In this document: positions 41,471 to 53,322 of the stretch, one piece after another
How positions within the stretch are numbered: the first letter of the stretch is position 1
How the letters are laid out: every line of letters begins with the position of its first letter
NCBI RefSeq assembly: GCF_900148495.1
Contig: NZ_FTRU01000008.1
Coordinates: 620,001-684,000, forward strand
DNA length: 64,000 nt
Origin: Negativibacillus massiliensis
GTDB lineage: Bacteria > Bacillota > Clostridia > Oscillospirales > Ruminococcaceae
Reading direction: 5' to 3'
Made by a program: the position numbers and the translations under genes
The notes under the pieces: generated by a model
Database searches by the model: none
Seen by the model: only the letters and a program-made list of their open reading frames with translations
Told to the model about the DNA's origin: nothing

Positions 41471-42904
41471 ATGAGCACAAATGCATATGAGAGCCCGTTC
41501 TCTTCCCGTTATGCAAGTGAAGAAATGCAGTATGTATTTTCTCAGGACAACAAATTCAAGACCTGGAGAAAACTCTGGATTGCACTGGCAAAAGCAGAAA
41601 AAGCACTGGGAATCAATATCACAGATGAACAGATTGCAGAGCTTGAGGCAAACAAAGAAAACATCAACTATGAGGTTGCCCGTGAAAGAGAAAAACTGGT
41701 TCGTCACGATGTAATGAGCCATGTTTATGCTTATGGCTGCGAGTGTCCAAATGCAAAAGGCATTATCCATCTGGGTGCGACCAGCTGCTATGTTGGCGAC
41801 AACACCGACATCATCATCATGCGCGAAGGTCTGGAGATCGTCCGCAGAAAGCTGCTCAATGTAATCGCAATGCTGGCTAAATTTGCAAATGAATACAAAG
41901 ATATGCCATGTCTTGCTTACACCCACCTCCAGCCAGCACAGCTGACCACCGTGGGCAAACGTGCAACTTTGTGGATCAATGAGCTGCTGATGGACGAACA
42001 GGAAATCGAAGCAAGAATCAAATCTCTGAAACTGCTGGGTTCCAAAGGTACCACCGGCACACAGGCAAGCTTCATGGAGCTGTTTGGCGGCGATGAAGAA
42101 AAATGCAAAAAAGCAGAACAGATGATCGCAAATGAAATGGGCTTTGATGGATGCGTTCCAGTATCCGGTCAGACCTATTCCAGAAAGATCGACTACTATG
42201 TTCTTTCCAATCTGAGTGCAGTTGCACAGTCTGCAAGCAAATTCTCCAACGATATGCGTCTGCTGCAGAACTTTAAAGAAATGGAAGAACCATTCGAGAA
42301 AAATCAGATCGGTTCCTCCGCAATGCCATATAAACGCAACCCAATGAGAAGCGAACGTATCACCTCTCTGGCAAGATACGTTATGATCGATACCCTTAAC
42401 CCGGCAATCACCGCAGGTACTCAGTGGTTTGAAAGAACTCTGGATGACTCTGCAAACAAGAGAATCTCGGTTGCAGAAGCATTCCTGGGTGTTGACTCCA
42501 TTCTCAACATCATGCTCAACATCTGTGATGGACTGGTAGTTTATCCAAAAGTTATTCATCAGAGAGTGATGAGAGAGCTGCCATTCATGGCAACCGAAAA
42601 CATCATGATGTCTGCAGTTAAGAAGGGCGGAGACCGTCAGGTACTGCATGAACAGCTGCGTGTTCATTCTCAGGCAGCAGCTCGTGTTGTAAAAGAAGAA
42701 GGCGGCGAAAACGACCTGATCGACCGCATTGTTGCTGACCCGCTGTTTAACCTCAAGAAAGAGGAAATCGTTTCCATCCTTGATCCAGTAAACTTTACCG
42801 GACGCGCACCAAAACAGGTAACAGAATTCTTAAATGAATGTGTAAACCCTGTTCTGGAAGCAAACAAGGATATCCTTGGCGAGCATGCAGAATTAAACGT
42901 ATAA
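41471..42904 (+). CDS. purB: Adenylosuccinate lyase
   Basis: A 477-residue fumarase/aspartase-superfamily enzyme that acts twice in purine synthesis: it splits SAICAR to AICAR and adenylosuccinate to AMP, releasing fumarate. Seen: ARREKLVRHDVMSHVYAYG-like N-terminal helices, GATSCYVGDNTD, TYLQPAQLTT-type segment (YTHLQPAQLTT) and the signature SSAMPYKRNPMRSE. The substrate-His and catalytic-Ser regions are intact. ATG 41471 follows GGAGGA. The length is typical of the Clostridia/eukaryote-like form. It stands alone with its own promoter and terminator rather than in a pur operon. Confidence 0.97.
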   Translation: MSTNAYESPFSSRYASEEMQYVFSQDNKFKTWRKLWIALAKAEKALGINITDEQIAELEANKENINYEVAREREKLVRHDVMSHVYAYGCECPNAKGIIHLGATSCYVGDNTDIIIMREGLEIVRRKLLNVIAMLAKFANEYKDMPCLAYTHLQPAQLTTVGKRATLWINELLMDEQEIEARIKSLKLLGSKGTTGTQASFMELFGGDEEKCKKAEQMIANEMGFDGCVPVSGQTYSRKIDYYVLSNLSAVAQSASKFSNDMRLLQNFKEMEEPFEKNQIGSSAMPYKRNPMRSERITSLARYVMIDTLNPAITAGTQWFERTLDDSANKRISVAEAFLGVDSILNIMLNICDGLVVYPKVIHQRVMRELPFMATENIMMSAVKKGGDRQVLHEQLRVHSQAAARVVKEEGGENDLIDRIVADPLFNLKKEEIVSILDPVNFTGRAPKQVTEFLNECVNPVLEANKDILGEHAELNV

Positions 42905-42920
42905 GAATATGCTGATTTTA

Positions 42921-42950
42921 AAAGGACAGCCTGCGGGCTGTCCTTTTTTT
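42921..42950 (+). terminator. purB terminator
   Basis: 11-bp stem AAAGGACAGCC/GGGCTGTCCTTT around TGC/TG, then T-run. Confidence 0.92.
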
Positions 42951-42954
42951 GCCC

Positions 42955-45266
<2,312 letters not shown>

Positions 45267-45376
45267 ACAGCACTGCTAATAGGGCATAAATCATGCATAT
45301 TACAATCATTTTGTGGAAAAGAAAAGCAAAAGATGAAAAAGAATTATGAACAAAAGCACAAAAGAGGATAATAAAA

Positions 45377-45405
45377 TTGACTTTTTAGGGAATTTGCAAT
45401 ATAAT
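45377..45405 (+). promoter_or_regulatory. secDF promoter
   Basis: TTGACT (45377-45382), 17 bases, TATAAT (45400-45405); leader of about 75 bases. Confidence 0.78.
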
Positions 45406-45490
45406 ATGCGGTATGAATGCTATAAAATGGCAAAAATAATCTGAGAAGACCCAAAGAGTTTTTTCAGAGACAGGAATTGGAGGATTGCAG

Positions 45491-46897
45491 ATGAAAAGAG
45501 TTGGCAAGCCAGTCTTTTTCGTGGTAGTTGCGATACTGGCACTCTTAACTTATGCAGCATTTTTTGGCGTTAGTTCCAAATACGGTGATATCGACCGCAC
45601 CTATATCAAGGGCGCAGACGATATCCGTTGGGGTATCGATATCCGTGGCGGTGTCGATGTAACCTTCAGCCCACCGGAAGAAGTCGACGCAACCGATGAG
45701 GAGATGTCCGCAGCAGAATCGGTTATCAAAACCAGATTGCTCAACCAGAACATCACCGACAGTGAGGTTTACACTGATACAAACACTGACCGTATTATTG
45801 TTCGTTTCCCATGGAAATCCAACGAACAGGACTTTAATCCGGAAGCAGCAATTGAAGAACTTGGCAAAACCGCTCAGCTTGCATTTTACAAGGATGTACC
45901 GATTGATCAGACAACAGGTCTGCTCAGTGCAAATGCAGGAGAACCTGTATTGACCGGTGCTGATGTAGAAAAAGCAGAGTTTGTAATGCAGCAGGACCCG
46001 ACAACAGGTGTTTCGCAGCCGGTTGTTTCTCTGGTCCTCAAAGATGAAGCAAAAGAAAAATGGGCAGAAGCAACCAAAGAACAGGTTGGCAAACAGATCT
46101 CCATCTTCATGGATGACGAAGTTATTTCTGCTCCAACCGTAGATGAAGAGATTACAGACGGTCGCTGTGTTATCAGCGGTAACTTTACAGCGGAAAGCGC
46201 AGTAGAGCTTGCAAACCAGATTAACGGTGGTGCTTTGCCATTTGAACTGGTAACCCAGAGCTACAATGCAATTTCCCCAACCCTCGGTATGGGTGCAAAA
46301 GATGCCATGGTAAAAGCAGGTGCAGCAGCATTCATCATCATTGCGCTGTTCATGATTCTTTACTATCGTCTGCCAGGTTTTGTAGCAAGCATTGCTCTGA
46401 TGGGCCAGCTTGCAGGAACCATTGCAGCAATCACCGGTTTCTTTGCAGTATTCCCATCCTTTACTCTGACCGTTCCAGGTATCGCAGGTATTATCCTGGG
46501 TCTTGGATTCGGTGTTGACGCAAACATCATCTCCGCAGAGCGTATCCGTGAAGAGATCCGTACTGGAAAAGGCATCGATGCTTCGATCCAGTCCGGTTTC
46601 CAGAATGCATTCTCGGCAATTTTCGACAGTAACATTACTGTAGTATTCATTGCAATCATTCTGATGGGTGTCTTTGGTCCAAGCGACAGCATCTTTGCAA
46701 TTCCATTTAACTTCCTGTTCTCCTGGATGGGACTGGGAACTGCAACCGCAGGTTCGGTATACTCCTTCGGTTACACCCTGCTTGTCAGCATCATCCTCAA
46801 CTTCCTGATGGGTGTTCTTTCTTCCAGATTGATGCTGCGCTCCCTTGCAGGATTCAAACCATTCCGCAAGGCATGGCTGTATGGAGGTGAAAAATAA
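45491..46897 (+). CDS. secD: Protein translocase subunit SecD
   Basis: A 468-residue membrane protein that, with SecF, uses the proton gradient to help proteins exit the Sec channel. Seen: one N-terminal helix, the conserved DIRWGIDIRGGVDV motif, a large extracytoplasmic domain, then five C-terminal helices with GFGVDANIISAERIREE, the RND-type motif carrying the key Asp. ATG 45491 follows GGAGG at good spacing, so the in-frame TTG at 45485 is not used. It overlaps secF by one base. Confidence 0.97.
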   Translation: MKRVGKPVFFVVVAILALLTYAAFFGVSSKYGDIDRTYIKGADDIRWGIDIRGGVDVTFSPPEEVDATDEEMSAAESVIKTRLLNQNITDSEVYTDTNTDRIIVRFPWKSNEQDFNPEAAIEELGKTAQLAFYKDVPIDQTTGLLSANAGEPVLTGADVEKAEFVMQQDPTTGVSQPVVSLVLKDEAKEKWAEATKEQVGKQISIFMDDEVISAPTVDEEITDGRCVISGNFTAESAVELANQINGGALPFELVTQSYNAISPTLGMGAKDAMVKAGAAAFIIIALFMILYYRLPGFVASIALMGQLAGTIAAITGFFAVFPSFTLTVPGIAGIILGLGFGVDANIISAERIREEIRTGKGIDASIQSGFQNAFSAIFDSNITVVFIAIILMGVFGPSDSIFAIPFNFLFSWMGLGTATAGSVYSFGYTLLVSIILNFLMGVLSSRLMLRSLAGFKPFRKAWLYGGEK

Positions 46898-47823
46898 TGA
46901 AACTGGATATCATTGGAAAAAGAAAGATTTTCTTTGGAATTTCGATTGTAGCGCTGGTGCTGGTTCTGATCATCACAATCGTGGTTGGACCAAAACTGGA
47001 CATTCAGTTTAAGGGCGGCTCAATTGCCACCTATACCTATACCGGTGACATTACTCCGGACGAATTTGGCAAGACTGTAGAAAGCTTTTTGGGACAGGAC
47101 GTTACCGTTCAGAAACAGGAGAACAGCGTAACCGGACAGACCAGCATGGTGGTAAGCCTTACTTCCAACAAAAACCTGACCACCGAAACTCAGACCGGTC
47201 TGCTGGAAGAACTGCAGACCACCTATGCAGACAATGAAATTGAAGCTTCCGATATCAACAACGTTGACCCAGTTATGGGTATGGAATTCTTCAAAAAATG
47301 TATCGTAGCAGTTGTATTTGCTTCGGTTATCATGATTGTATATATCGGTTTCCGTTTCCGCAAGATCGGCGGTGCTTCTGCTGGTGTCGTTTCCGTTATC
47401 GCGCTGATTCACGACGTACTGATTGCTTACGGTGTCTTTGTACTTCTTGGCTTTACCATCAATGATAACTTTATCGCGGTAGTTCTGACCATCCTCGGTT
47501 ACTCGATTAACGATACCATCGTTATCTATGACCGTATCCGTGAAAACAAACGTTATTACGGCAACAAGATGGAACTGGGTGAACTGGTTAACATGAGCAT
47601 TAACCAGTGTCTGAGAAGAACCGTAACAACCTCTCTGACCACAGTTATGGCACTGATCTGTATCTGTGTTGTAGCGGTTATGATGAATGTTTCTTCTATC
47701 CTCAGCTTTGCAGTTCCAATGATGGTCGGTGTTATTTCCGGTCTGTATTCTTCTGTATTCCTCTCCGGTTCCCTGTGGACTCTGTGGCAGGAAAAGAAGG
47801 CTGCAAAAGCGGCAAAAGCATAG
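46897..47823 (+). CDS. secF: Protein translocase subunit SecF
   Basis: A 308-residue partner of SecD. It shows the first helix followed by LDIQFKGGSIATYTY, a small extracytoplasmic domain and five C-terminal helices with VVLTILGYSINDTIVIYDRIREN, the typical SecF motif. Start overlaps the secD stop (TAATG). Codon use is strongly biased like asnS, fitting high expression. The operon ends in a terminator at 47832. Confidence 0.97.
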   Translation: MKLDIIGKRKIFFGISIVALVLVLIITIVVGPKLDIQFKGGSIATYTYTGDITPDEFGKTVESFLGQDVTVQKQENSVTGQTSMVVSLTSNKNLTTETQTGLLEELQTTYADNEIEASDINNVDPVMGMEFFKKCIVAVVFASVIMIVYIGFRFRKIGGASAGVVSVIALIHDVLIAYGVFVLLGFTINDNFIAVVLTILGYSINDTIVIYDRIRENKRYYGNKMELGELVNMSINQCLRRTVTTSLTTVMALICICVVAVMMNVSSILSFAVPMMVGVISGLYSSVFLSGSLWTLWQEKKAAKAAKA

Positions 47824-47831
47824 TTTTCTTA

Positions 47832-47867
47832 AAAAGGACAATTTCCTCTGGAAATTGCCCTTTTTTT
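47832..47867 (+). terminator. secDF terminator
   Basis: Stem AAAGGACAATTTC / GAAATTGCCCTTT (one mismatch) and T-run. Confidence 0.87.
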
Positions 47868-47868
47868 G

Positions 47869-47897
47869 TTGGAACAAAAAACAGAATGTGGTAAGAT
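47869..47897 (+). promoter_or_regulatory. Promoter of the Imm-5-like gene
   Basis: TTGGAA (47869-47874), 17 bases, TAAGAT (47892-47897) with an extended TGG, only 19 bases before the ATG. Confidence 0.55.
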
Positions 47898-47915
47898 AAA
47901 AAAGGAGGGATTAGA

Positions 47916-48443
47916 ATGGCAAAGTTAAGAAAAATGCTGGGGAGTCCAGATTCTCCATATATTATTTCACTGATGCGTTTAATTGAAACACAGAGCAAAC
48001 ATACCATTTCCTGCTGGGCAGTTTCCTACGCACAGCAGGTGATACTGCCAATTTATGAAAAATCGGCGCTGAAATCAGAATGTGTAAGATCGGCTCTGGA
48101 AACAGCACAGGCCTATCTTGTGAAAGAAAAGAAGCTTACAGAGGTAAAAGCAGCAGCCAAACAAGTGATGGCGCAGGCAAAACAACCAGGATTGTCGCCA
48201 TCAGAACAGGCTGCGGTCAGAGCGATCAGCTCGTCGCTCAGCTCCATTTCCACACCGACCAGCGCACTGGGGATGTGTTTTTATGCGGCAGCAGCTCTGG
48301 CCTATGACAGGGTAGGAACCGAAGAAACGGATGCAGTATATGAACAGATTGCCGCAGAAGAATGTCAGAAGATGTATCAGAGACTTCAAGAAATTGCAGT
48401 AGAAGACGAGGAAAATCCAGCTAAAATCGACTGGAACTGTTAA
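47916..48443 (+). CDS. Imm-5-like putative immunity protein
   Basis: A 175-residue, mainly helical cytoplasmic protein. The start (KLRKMLGSPDSPYIISLMRLIETQSKHTI), the CWAVSYAQQVILPIYEK segment and the ALETAQAYLV helix resemble a helical protein family annotated as Imm-5-like 'putative immunity protein', from memory of the family. Immunity proteins normally sit next to a toxin; none is recognisable here, since the gene lies between secF and threonine aldolase with its own promoter. It may therefore be a stray immunity gene or a protein with another role. Confidence 0.65.
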   Translation: MAKLRKMLGSPDSPYIISLMRLIETQSKHTISCWAVSYAQQVILPIYEKSALKSECVRSALETAQAYLVKEKKLTEVKAAAKQVMAQAKQPGLSPSEQAAVRAISSSLSSISTPTSALGMCFYAAAALAYDRVGTEETDAVYEQIAAEECQKMYQRLQEIAVEDEENPAKIDWNC

Positions 48444-48459
48444 AATTATTAAAAAATAC

Positions 48460-48488
48460 TTGAATAAACAAACATATTTTAGTATAAT
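48460..48488 (+). promoter_or_regulatory. Promoter of the threonine aldolase gene
   Basis: TTGAAT (48460-48465), 17 bases, TATAAT (48483-48488). Confidence 0.78.
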
Positions 48489-48567
48489 TTTAAGGAAATA
48501 AATCCGCCGGGCAAAAGGCGAGAATACAGCTGACGCACGGATGCGATGAAAAAGGGAGGTCTTTTTT

Positions 48568-49602
48568 ATGGAAAAATGGATTGATTTGAGAAGTGATACC
48601 GTTACCCAGCCGACCCAGGAAATGCGTGAGGCGATGTATCGCGCACAGGTTGGCGATGATGTATATGGCGACGACCCGACCATGAATGAGCTGGAGCGTA
48701 AAGCAGCAGAGATGCTGGGCAAGGAAGCAGCTCTCTTTATGGCAAGCGGAACTATGGGCAATGCTGTTGCGGTTATGAGCCATATCCAGCGTGGAAATGA
48801 AGTCATTCTCTCTGATACAGCACATATTGTGGCGCATGAAGTTGGCGGCGCTGCGGTTCTTTCGCAGGCATTTATCCGTACCCTGCACTTTAAGGACGGT
48901 TTATTTGACGCTGAACAGATTCGTGCAGCAATCCGCGATAGAAGCAACATCCATTATCCTTACACCGGATTAATCTGTGTGGAAGAGCCTCTGGCAACCG
49001 GTAAGGTAGTGCCTCTGGAAAGATTACAGCAGGTTTATCAGATGGCGAAAGAGGAAAATATTCCGGTTCATATGGACGGCGCCAGAATCTTTAATGCAGC
49101 AACTGCTCTGGGTGTTGATGTTAAAGAGATTGCAGCCTGCACAGATTCGGTTATGTTCTGTCTTTCCAAAGGACTGTGTGCACCAGTAGGTTCCATGCTG
49201 GTAGGAAGCAAGGAGTATATTGAGCGCGCAAGAAGAAATCGTAAGATGCTGGGCGGCGGAATGCGTCAGTGCGGATTCTTGGCAGCAGCAGGTTTGATTG
49301 CGCTGGAGGTTATGACCAAACGTTTACAGGAAGACCACGACAACGCAAAATATATGGCACAGCGCCTGCAGAAAATGCCGGGTGTTACTCTGGACATGAA
49401 TTCCGTTGAGATCAACATGGTATTCTTTAAACTGGATGCTCCAAAAGAAGTAATTGACTCTTTGCCAGAAAAAATGCTGGAAGCAGGTGTTAAGATTAAC
49501 GGAATCGAAGATGGTGAGTTCCGTTTCGTAACAACCCATGATACCAGCCGCGAAGATATCGACCGTGCACTGGATGCATTTGAAAAGATCATCAAAGCCT
49601 AA
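48568..49602 (+). CDS. ltaE: Low-specificity L-threonine aldolase
   Basis: A 344-residue fold-type I PLP enzyme that splits L-threonine or allo-threonine into glycine and acetaldehyde in the cytoplasm. Typical stretches: WIDLRSDTVTQPTQEMREAM at the N-terminus, YGDDPTMNELE, FMASGTMGN (phosphate binding), HMDGARIFNAA (Asp to the PLP nitrogen) and CLSKGLCAPVGSML with the PLP-binding Lys. ATG 48568 follows AGGGAGG. It is monocistronic with a bidirectional terminator. Confidence 0.95.
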   Translation: MEKWIDLRSDTVTQPTQEMREAMYRAQVGDDVYGDDPTMNELERKAAEMLGKEAALFMASGTMGNAVAVMSHIQRGNEVILSDTAHIVAHEVGGAAVLSQAFIRTLHFKDGLFDAEQIRAAIRDRSNIHYPYTGLICVEEPLATGKVVPLERLQQVYQMAKEENIPVHMDGARIFNAATALGVDVKEIAACTDSVMFCLSKGLCAPVGSMLVGSKEYIERARRNRKMLGGGMRQCGFLAAAGLIALEVMTKRLQEDHDNAKYMAQRLQKMPGVTLDMNSVEINMVFFKLDAPKEVIDSLPEKMLEAGVKINGIEDGEFRFVTTHDTSREDIDRALDAFEKIIKA

Positions 49603-49615
49603 ATATACATAATGA

Positions 49616-49657
49616 TTAAGAAAACCCCGCTCCAAGATTGGAGTGGGGTTTTCTTAA
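49616..49657. terminator. Bidirectional terminator
   Basis: 18-bp stem TTAAGAAAACCCCGCTCC and its complement (one G-T pair), with T/A-runs on both sides, between convergent genes. Confidence 0.88.
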
Positions 49658-51033
49658 TAACCGGAAGGGAAATTTCCCGGAAAATCGTCTTTTCTGTGAT
49701 CGTTGAGCGACTGATTCAAAACTTGTTCTGGTGTAAGTTGAGGCTCTTTGGAAACTTGTTTCTTCATACGTTTTTCTTCGCCGCTGAGTTCTTCACAAAT
49801 CAACCTTGCCTGTGCAACATCCTCGTTTTTAATAGTATGTTCGCTGTAACGAGCTTTGATATATATGTTTCGCAGCTTATAAATTGAAGAAGGATCTTGA
49901 TTCATAAAGTGCTCAACAGTTAGCCGCGCGACAATGTCGCTGTTTGCATCTGGCTTAAAAGTTAATCCCGTATTACGGCAGCTTCGTAAAAAACAGCGAT
50001 AGTAGTATCGAACTGCTTTGCGTGGTTCACCGGGAGGAACGAGATCGAGTGGAATATCTTCCTTGATTTGTTCTTTTCCACTTAATGTGGAGCGGGATAT
50101 TTGTGCACGGGAGTAGTGGATCCTGTGATTGATTTTTTTAATCAAACGAACAAACAGAACAATACATGAAATAATAATGACCAGTGACAATATTCCATGG
50201 AAAAAATCGGAGAAAGAAGAGGTTGGTTCACTGATGAAATCTTTCAGCATACTGTCCCAAAAGGGATCTATTCCATCAGAAACAAGGGGTCTTCCATTTA
50301 ATTGTGCGATTCCCTCAAGCATGATATTGTGCAGAGTTTCGTAAAAAGGCTCAATAATAAACCAGATAACGCTTCCTATAATTTTGGCAATAAACATAAA
50401 AACAGGAATAATTACCATACTGTAAACTGTTTTAAAAATGAATGCCAATGTGCTAAGGAAGAATTTGGATTTAATAAAGAGGATTGTCAGTGTAATTCCG
50501 ACAAAAATTCCAATACAAGTCATCCGGAACTTTGGTTTAACAATGACAGAAATATCATGACGCAAAATCTGAGTCATTAGAATTGTACTGATCATAAATA
50601 CCAAGAGAAAGTTCATTAAGAAAGAAACTGTATTGGCAAATTGGTCAGAATAGTAGACGCTTGAAAACATAATCATGAAAAAGCAGACAAAGAACACTTT
50701 AGGAAACATAAGGAAAAACTCAAGCCGTTCTTCGTAGCTTAACAAAAAGCGAGATTGCACAATGCAGAAAGCGCAGTATACAATAGAAGCCGAGACGACA
50801 ACAACTCCAATGATATCAGAAGTCGTGATCAGGGCAAGTGGCATCAGAAGAATGGAAAGATAACGCAGTTTTGGTTTCTTTTCATTTAGGAAAAATCCCA
50901 GTGCACTTGCCAAGGCCAGAATGAATACTGGAAGAATGGAAACCCCCTTTTGAAACATGCACAACAAGCAGTTGATAATAAAGTAAAAAAGAGAAAGGTT
51001 TCCTAACATTTTAAAGAAAAAACAGTAGGTCAT
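49654..51033 (-). CDS. DUF4129-like multi-pass membrane protein
   Basis: A 459-residue protein with about eight hydrophobic segments in the first 230 residues, another near 285-305, and a cytoplasmic C-terminal domain. That domain (GEPRKAVRYYYRCFLRSCRNTGLTF... through YIKARYSEHTIKNEDVAQAR) has the DUF4129 pattern found at the end of many transglutaminase-like membrane proteins. The catalytic transglutaminase core is not seen here. The first codon overlaps the DUF58 stop by 4 bases. It is third in a MoxR-DUF58 operon. Confidence 0.8.
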   Translation of the reverse strand: MTYCFFFKMLGNLSLFYFIINCLLCMFQKGVSILPVFILALASALGFFLNEKKPKLRYLSILLMPLALITTSDIIGVVVVSASIVYCAFCIVQSRFLLSYEERLEFFLMFPKVFFVCFFMIMFSSVYYSDQFANTVSFLMNFLLVFMISTILMTQILRHDISVIVKPKFRMTCIGIFVGITLTILFIKSKFFLSTLAFIFKTVYSMVIIPVFMFIAKIIGSVIWFIIEPFYETLHNIMLEGIAQLNGRPLVSDGIDPFWDSMLKDFISEPTSSFSDFFHGILSLVIIISCIVLFVRLIKKINHRIHYSRAQISRSTLSGKEQIKEDIPLDLVPPGEPRKAVRYYYRCFLRSCRNTGLTFKPDANSDIVARLTVEHFMNQDPSSIYKLRNIYIKARYSEHTIKNEDVAQARLICEELSGEEKRMKKQVSKEPQLTPEQVLNQSLNDHRKDDFPGNFPSGY

Positions 51034-52184
51034 GCAATTTCCTCCTCTTTATTATCAGTATTTTGTGAAATAAAAGATGCAGGTGTCAGAAGGAAGGTTT
51101 TGTTTTGGGAAAGTTCCTGTAGCTTATGATAGTTTTCTTCCCAAACAGCATTTTCGTTTGGACTGATAACAATGTGATATTCTCCCTGTTCACAATTACC
51201 ACAGGCGCGCCTTAGGGTAACAGCAAAGTTTTCACAGGCAGAAAGAGAAGCTCTTCCCAAAATTTCCATGATAGTATAAAAATGTACATTGCCGAATCCC
51301 TGATCTACGCTGGAAATACAGTCAAGCATTCCCAAAGGAATGGCGTTTGTAGTAAAACGGTATTTGATCTGCTTCTTTTCCAGATATTCGCAGATGGAAC
51401 GGGTCATTGAAAAACAGGTTTCCACAAGTTCTTCATCTTCAGAGCCGTTAACAGTTGACTGGACGTTCAGGATAATAGAAACACAGACATCTGTGGTGTG
51501 GTCGTAGTTTTTGACCATCATTTTGCCAAGACGAGCGCTTTGCGTCCAGCTGATGTCGCGCATCGGTTCCCGGCCAGTATAGTCAGAAAAACCGATGGTC
51601 AGCATTGGGTCTTCATAGATAAAGCGTCGAATGGAAATATCTCCAATCAGTCCCCCAAGGAAAGAATCAAAGTCCGGAGATGGGAGAGAACGCGGCATAA
51701 CCACAACTTCTTTGTGTGTGGTAAACTCAGTGGCACCATCTTTTATTCCCAGAAAATCGCCGCCATGAATATAACAGCCGCTGAAAATATATCTTCCGCG
51801 GACCGGGATGCTGGCCTCCAATGTTCGATCCAAGCGCTGGTAAGGCATCATATAAAAACTGGAATGAAGCTTTGCAGCCGACATCTTATCATATGCATTG
51901 GTAGAAAGCTGAGAAGAAAGAGAATAAGTAATACCCTCATCTGAGATGTTTTTTTCTTCTCCGGGTATCTGAATGTTATGCGGAAACGTCTCTACCATAT
52001 CGATATATGGGAGAAACCAGAATTTACGGTTTTCTATGATAGAATTAACGGTAAATTTTTCGTCCGGTTCCAGTAGTGTCTGAGAAACATGAACATCATA
52101 TGTGACCTTCTCTAATCCCTTTTTTAAGGAATACCATTCAGCGAGAAACAAAAAAACAGAAAAGAGAATGAAGAATGAAATCAA
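51030..52184 (-). CDS. DUF58 domain-containing protein
   Basis: A 384-residue protein. After a short N-terminal hydrophobic segment and a beta-rich region with GRYIFSGCYIHGGDFLGIKDG, the DUF58 core follows, with REPMRDISWTQSARLGKMMVKNY as the signature and a vWA-like fold predicted after it. DUF58 proteins are regular partners of MoxR ATPases; the pair may mature or regulate a membrane protein. The start appears to be TTG at 52184 after AAAGGAG. It overlaps the downstream membrane gene by 4 bases. Confidence 0.88.
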   Translation of the reverse strand: MISFFILFSVFLFLAEWYSLKKGLEKVTYDVHVSQTLLEPDEKFTVNSIIENRKFWFLPYIDMVETFPHNIQIPGEEKNISDEGITYSLSSQLSTNAYDKMSAAKLHSSFYMMPYQRLDRTLEASIPVRGRYIFSGCYIHGGDFLGIKDGATEFTTHKEVVVMPRSLPSPDFDSFLGGLIGDISIRRFIYEDPMLTIGFSDYTGREPMRDISWTQSARLGKMMVKNYDHTTDVCVSIILNVQSTVNGSEDEELVETCFSMTRSICEYLEKKQIKYRFTTNAIPLGMLDCISSVDQGFGNVHFYTIMEILGRASLSACENFAVTLRRACGNCEQGEYHIVISPNENAVWEENYHKLQELSQNKTFLLTPASFISQNTDNKEEEIA

Positions 52185-52206
52185 GGAATCATCTCCTTTT
52201 TAGGTG

Positions 52207-53157
52207 TTAACGGCGGATTGCTTCCAGAGGGCTTGGAATCGAAGCGAGCATTTCCTGGAAGTATTTCTCGATTTCACCTGGGCGTACCGTACCGTTTACG
52301 GTGACACGATGACCCAGTACAAACGGAGCGATGTAGCGGACATCTTCCGGAATGACATAATCGCGTCCAGCAAAGGCAGCGGTTACCTGAGATGCTTTAT
52401 ACAGTGCAATTGCACCACGGGTGGAAACGCCAAGCGCAAAGTGGGATTCCTTTCTGGTCTGGGTGACAATGTCCATCATGTAGCCGGCAACATCGTCGGA
52501 AACGGTGATCTGAGGGATCATCTCCTTAAGTTTTGCAATTTCTTCCAGAGAAACAACACATTCCAGTTCATCCACAATCTTACCAGTGGAAGGACGGCAG
52601 ATAACAGAAAGTTCTTCCTCTCTTGTCATATAGCCAAGTTTAAGCTTCATGAAGAAACGGTCGATCTGTGCTTCCGGAAGTGGGAAGGTACCATAAGATT
52701 CCAGAGGGTTCTGGGTTGCCATAACCATGAATGGTTCTTCCAGGCGGCTTGTGGTGCCATCTACCGAGATCTGACGCTCCTCCATTGCTTCCAGCAAGCT
52801 GGACTGGGTTCGTGGAGTAGCACGGTTGATTTCGTCAGCAAGAATAATATTGGAGAAAAGAGGGCCTTCTCTGAACTGGAATTCCCCTGTTTTCTGGTTG
52901 TAGAAGTTGATACCGGTCAGGTCGGAAGGAAGCAGGTCCGGTGTGAACTGGATTCTCTTAAACTTTCCACCGATTGTTTTGGAAAAGGCGCGAAGAAGCA
53001 TTGTTTTTCCGGTACCAGGAACATCTTCCAGCAGGACATGACCGGAGCAGAGAAAACTGGTGAATACAAGGGTAATTGCTTCATCTTTTCCGACGATGAC
53101 TTTGCCGCAATTTGCTAAAACACGTTCCTTACAGCTGGTAAACAGGGAAATATCCAT
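52207..53157 (-). CDS. MoxR family AAA+ ATPase
   Basis: A 316-residue AAA+ ATPase of the MoxR class, cytoplasmic. Seen: Walker A DVPGTGKTM, Walker B LADEINRAT, sensor-type MVMATQNPLESYG and the C-terminal helical lid with STRGAIALYKASQ. MoxR ATPases are chaperone-like and act on vWA/DUF58 partners, encoded next. It is the first of a three-gene unit. Promoter: TTGATT-17-TAGACT on the minus strand at about 53218-53246 is possible but weak. ATG 53157 follows AAAGGTGG. Confidence 0.95.
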   Translation of the reverse strand: MDISLFTSCKERVLANCGKVIVGKDEAITLVFTSFLCSGHVLLEDVPGTGKTMLLRAFSKTIGGKFKRIQFTPDLLPSDLTGINFYNQKTGEFQFREGPLFSNIILADEINRATPRTQSSLLEAMEERQISVDGTTSRLEEPFMVMATQNPLESYGTFPLPEAQIDRFFMKLKLGYMTREEELSVICRPSTGKIVDELECVVSLEEIAKLKEMIPQITVSDDVAGYMMDIVTQTRKESHFALGVSTRGAIALYKASQVTAAFAGRDYVIPEDVRYIAPFVLGHRVTVNGTVRPGEIEKYFQEMLASIPSPLEAIRR

Positions 53158-53271
53158 AAAAAAACCACCTTTCTAAAATAAAAAACAAGTGAAAATGCTT
53201 AGATGAAGTCTAGCACATCCGAAATCAAAAATCAATATCATTTTGCGCAATTTACAGAAAAATGCGTGTAA

Positions 53272-53316
53272 AAAACACCCGATTCGATAACGGAACGTTA
53301 CCGGATCGGGTGTTTT
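53272..53316 (-). terminator. Terminator of the glycosyltransferase gene
   Basis: Perfect outer stem AAAACACCCGAT/ATCGGGTGTTTT with further pairing in the loop, T-run on the minus strand; 7 bases beyond the gene end. Confidence 0.85.
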
Positions 53317-53322
53317 AAAATG

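Noticed and set aside
41411-42667. A 418-residue minus-strand open frame
   Set aside because: Antisense to purB; Cys/Phe/His-rich translation typical of a shadow frame.
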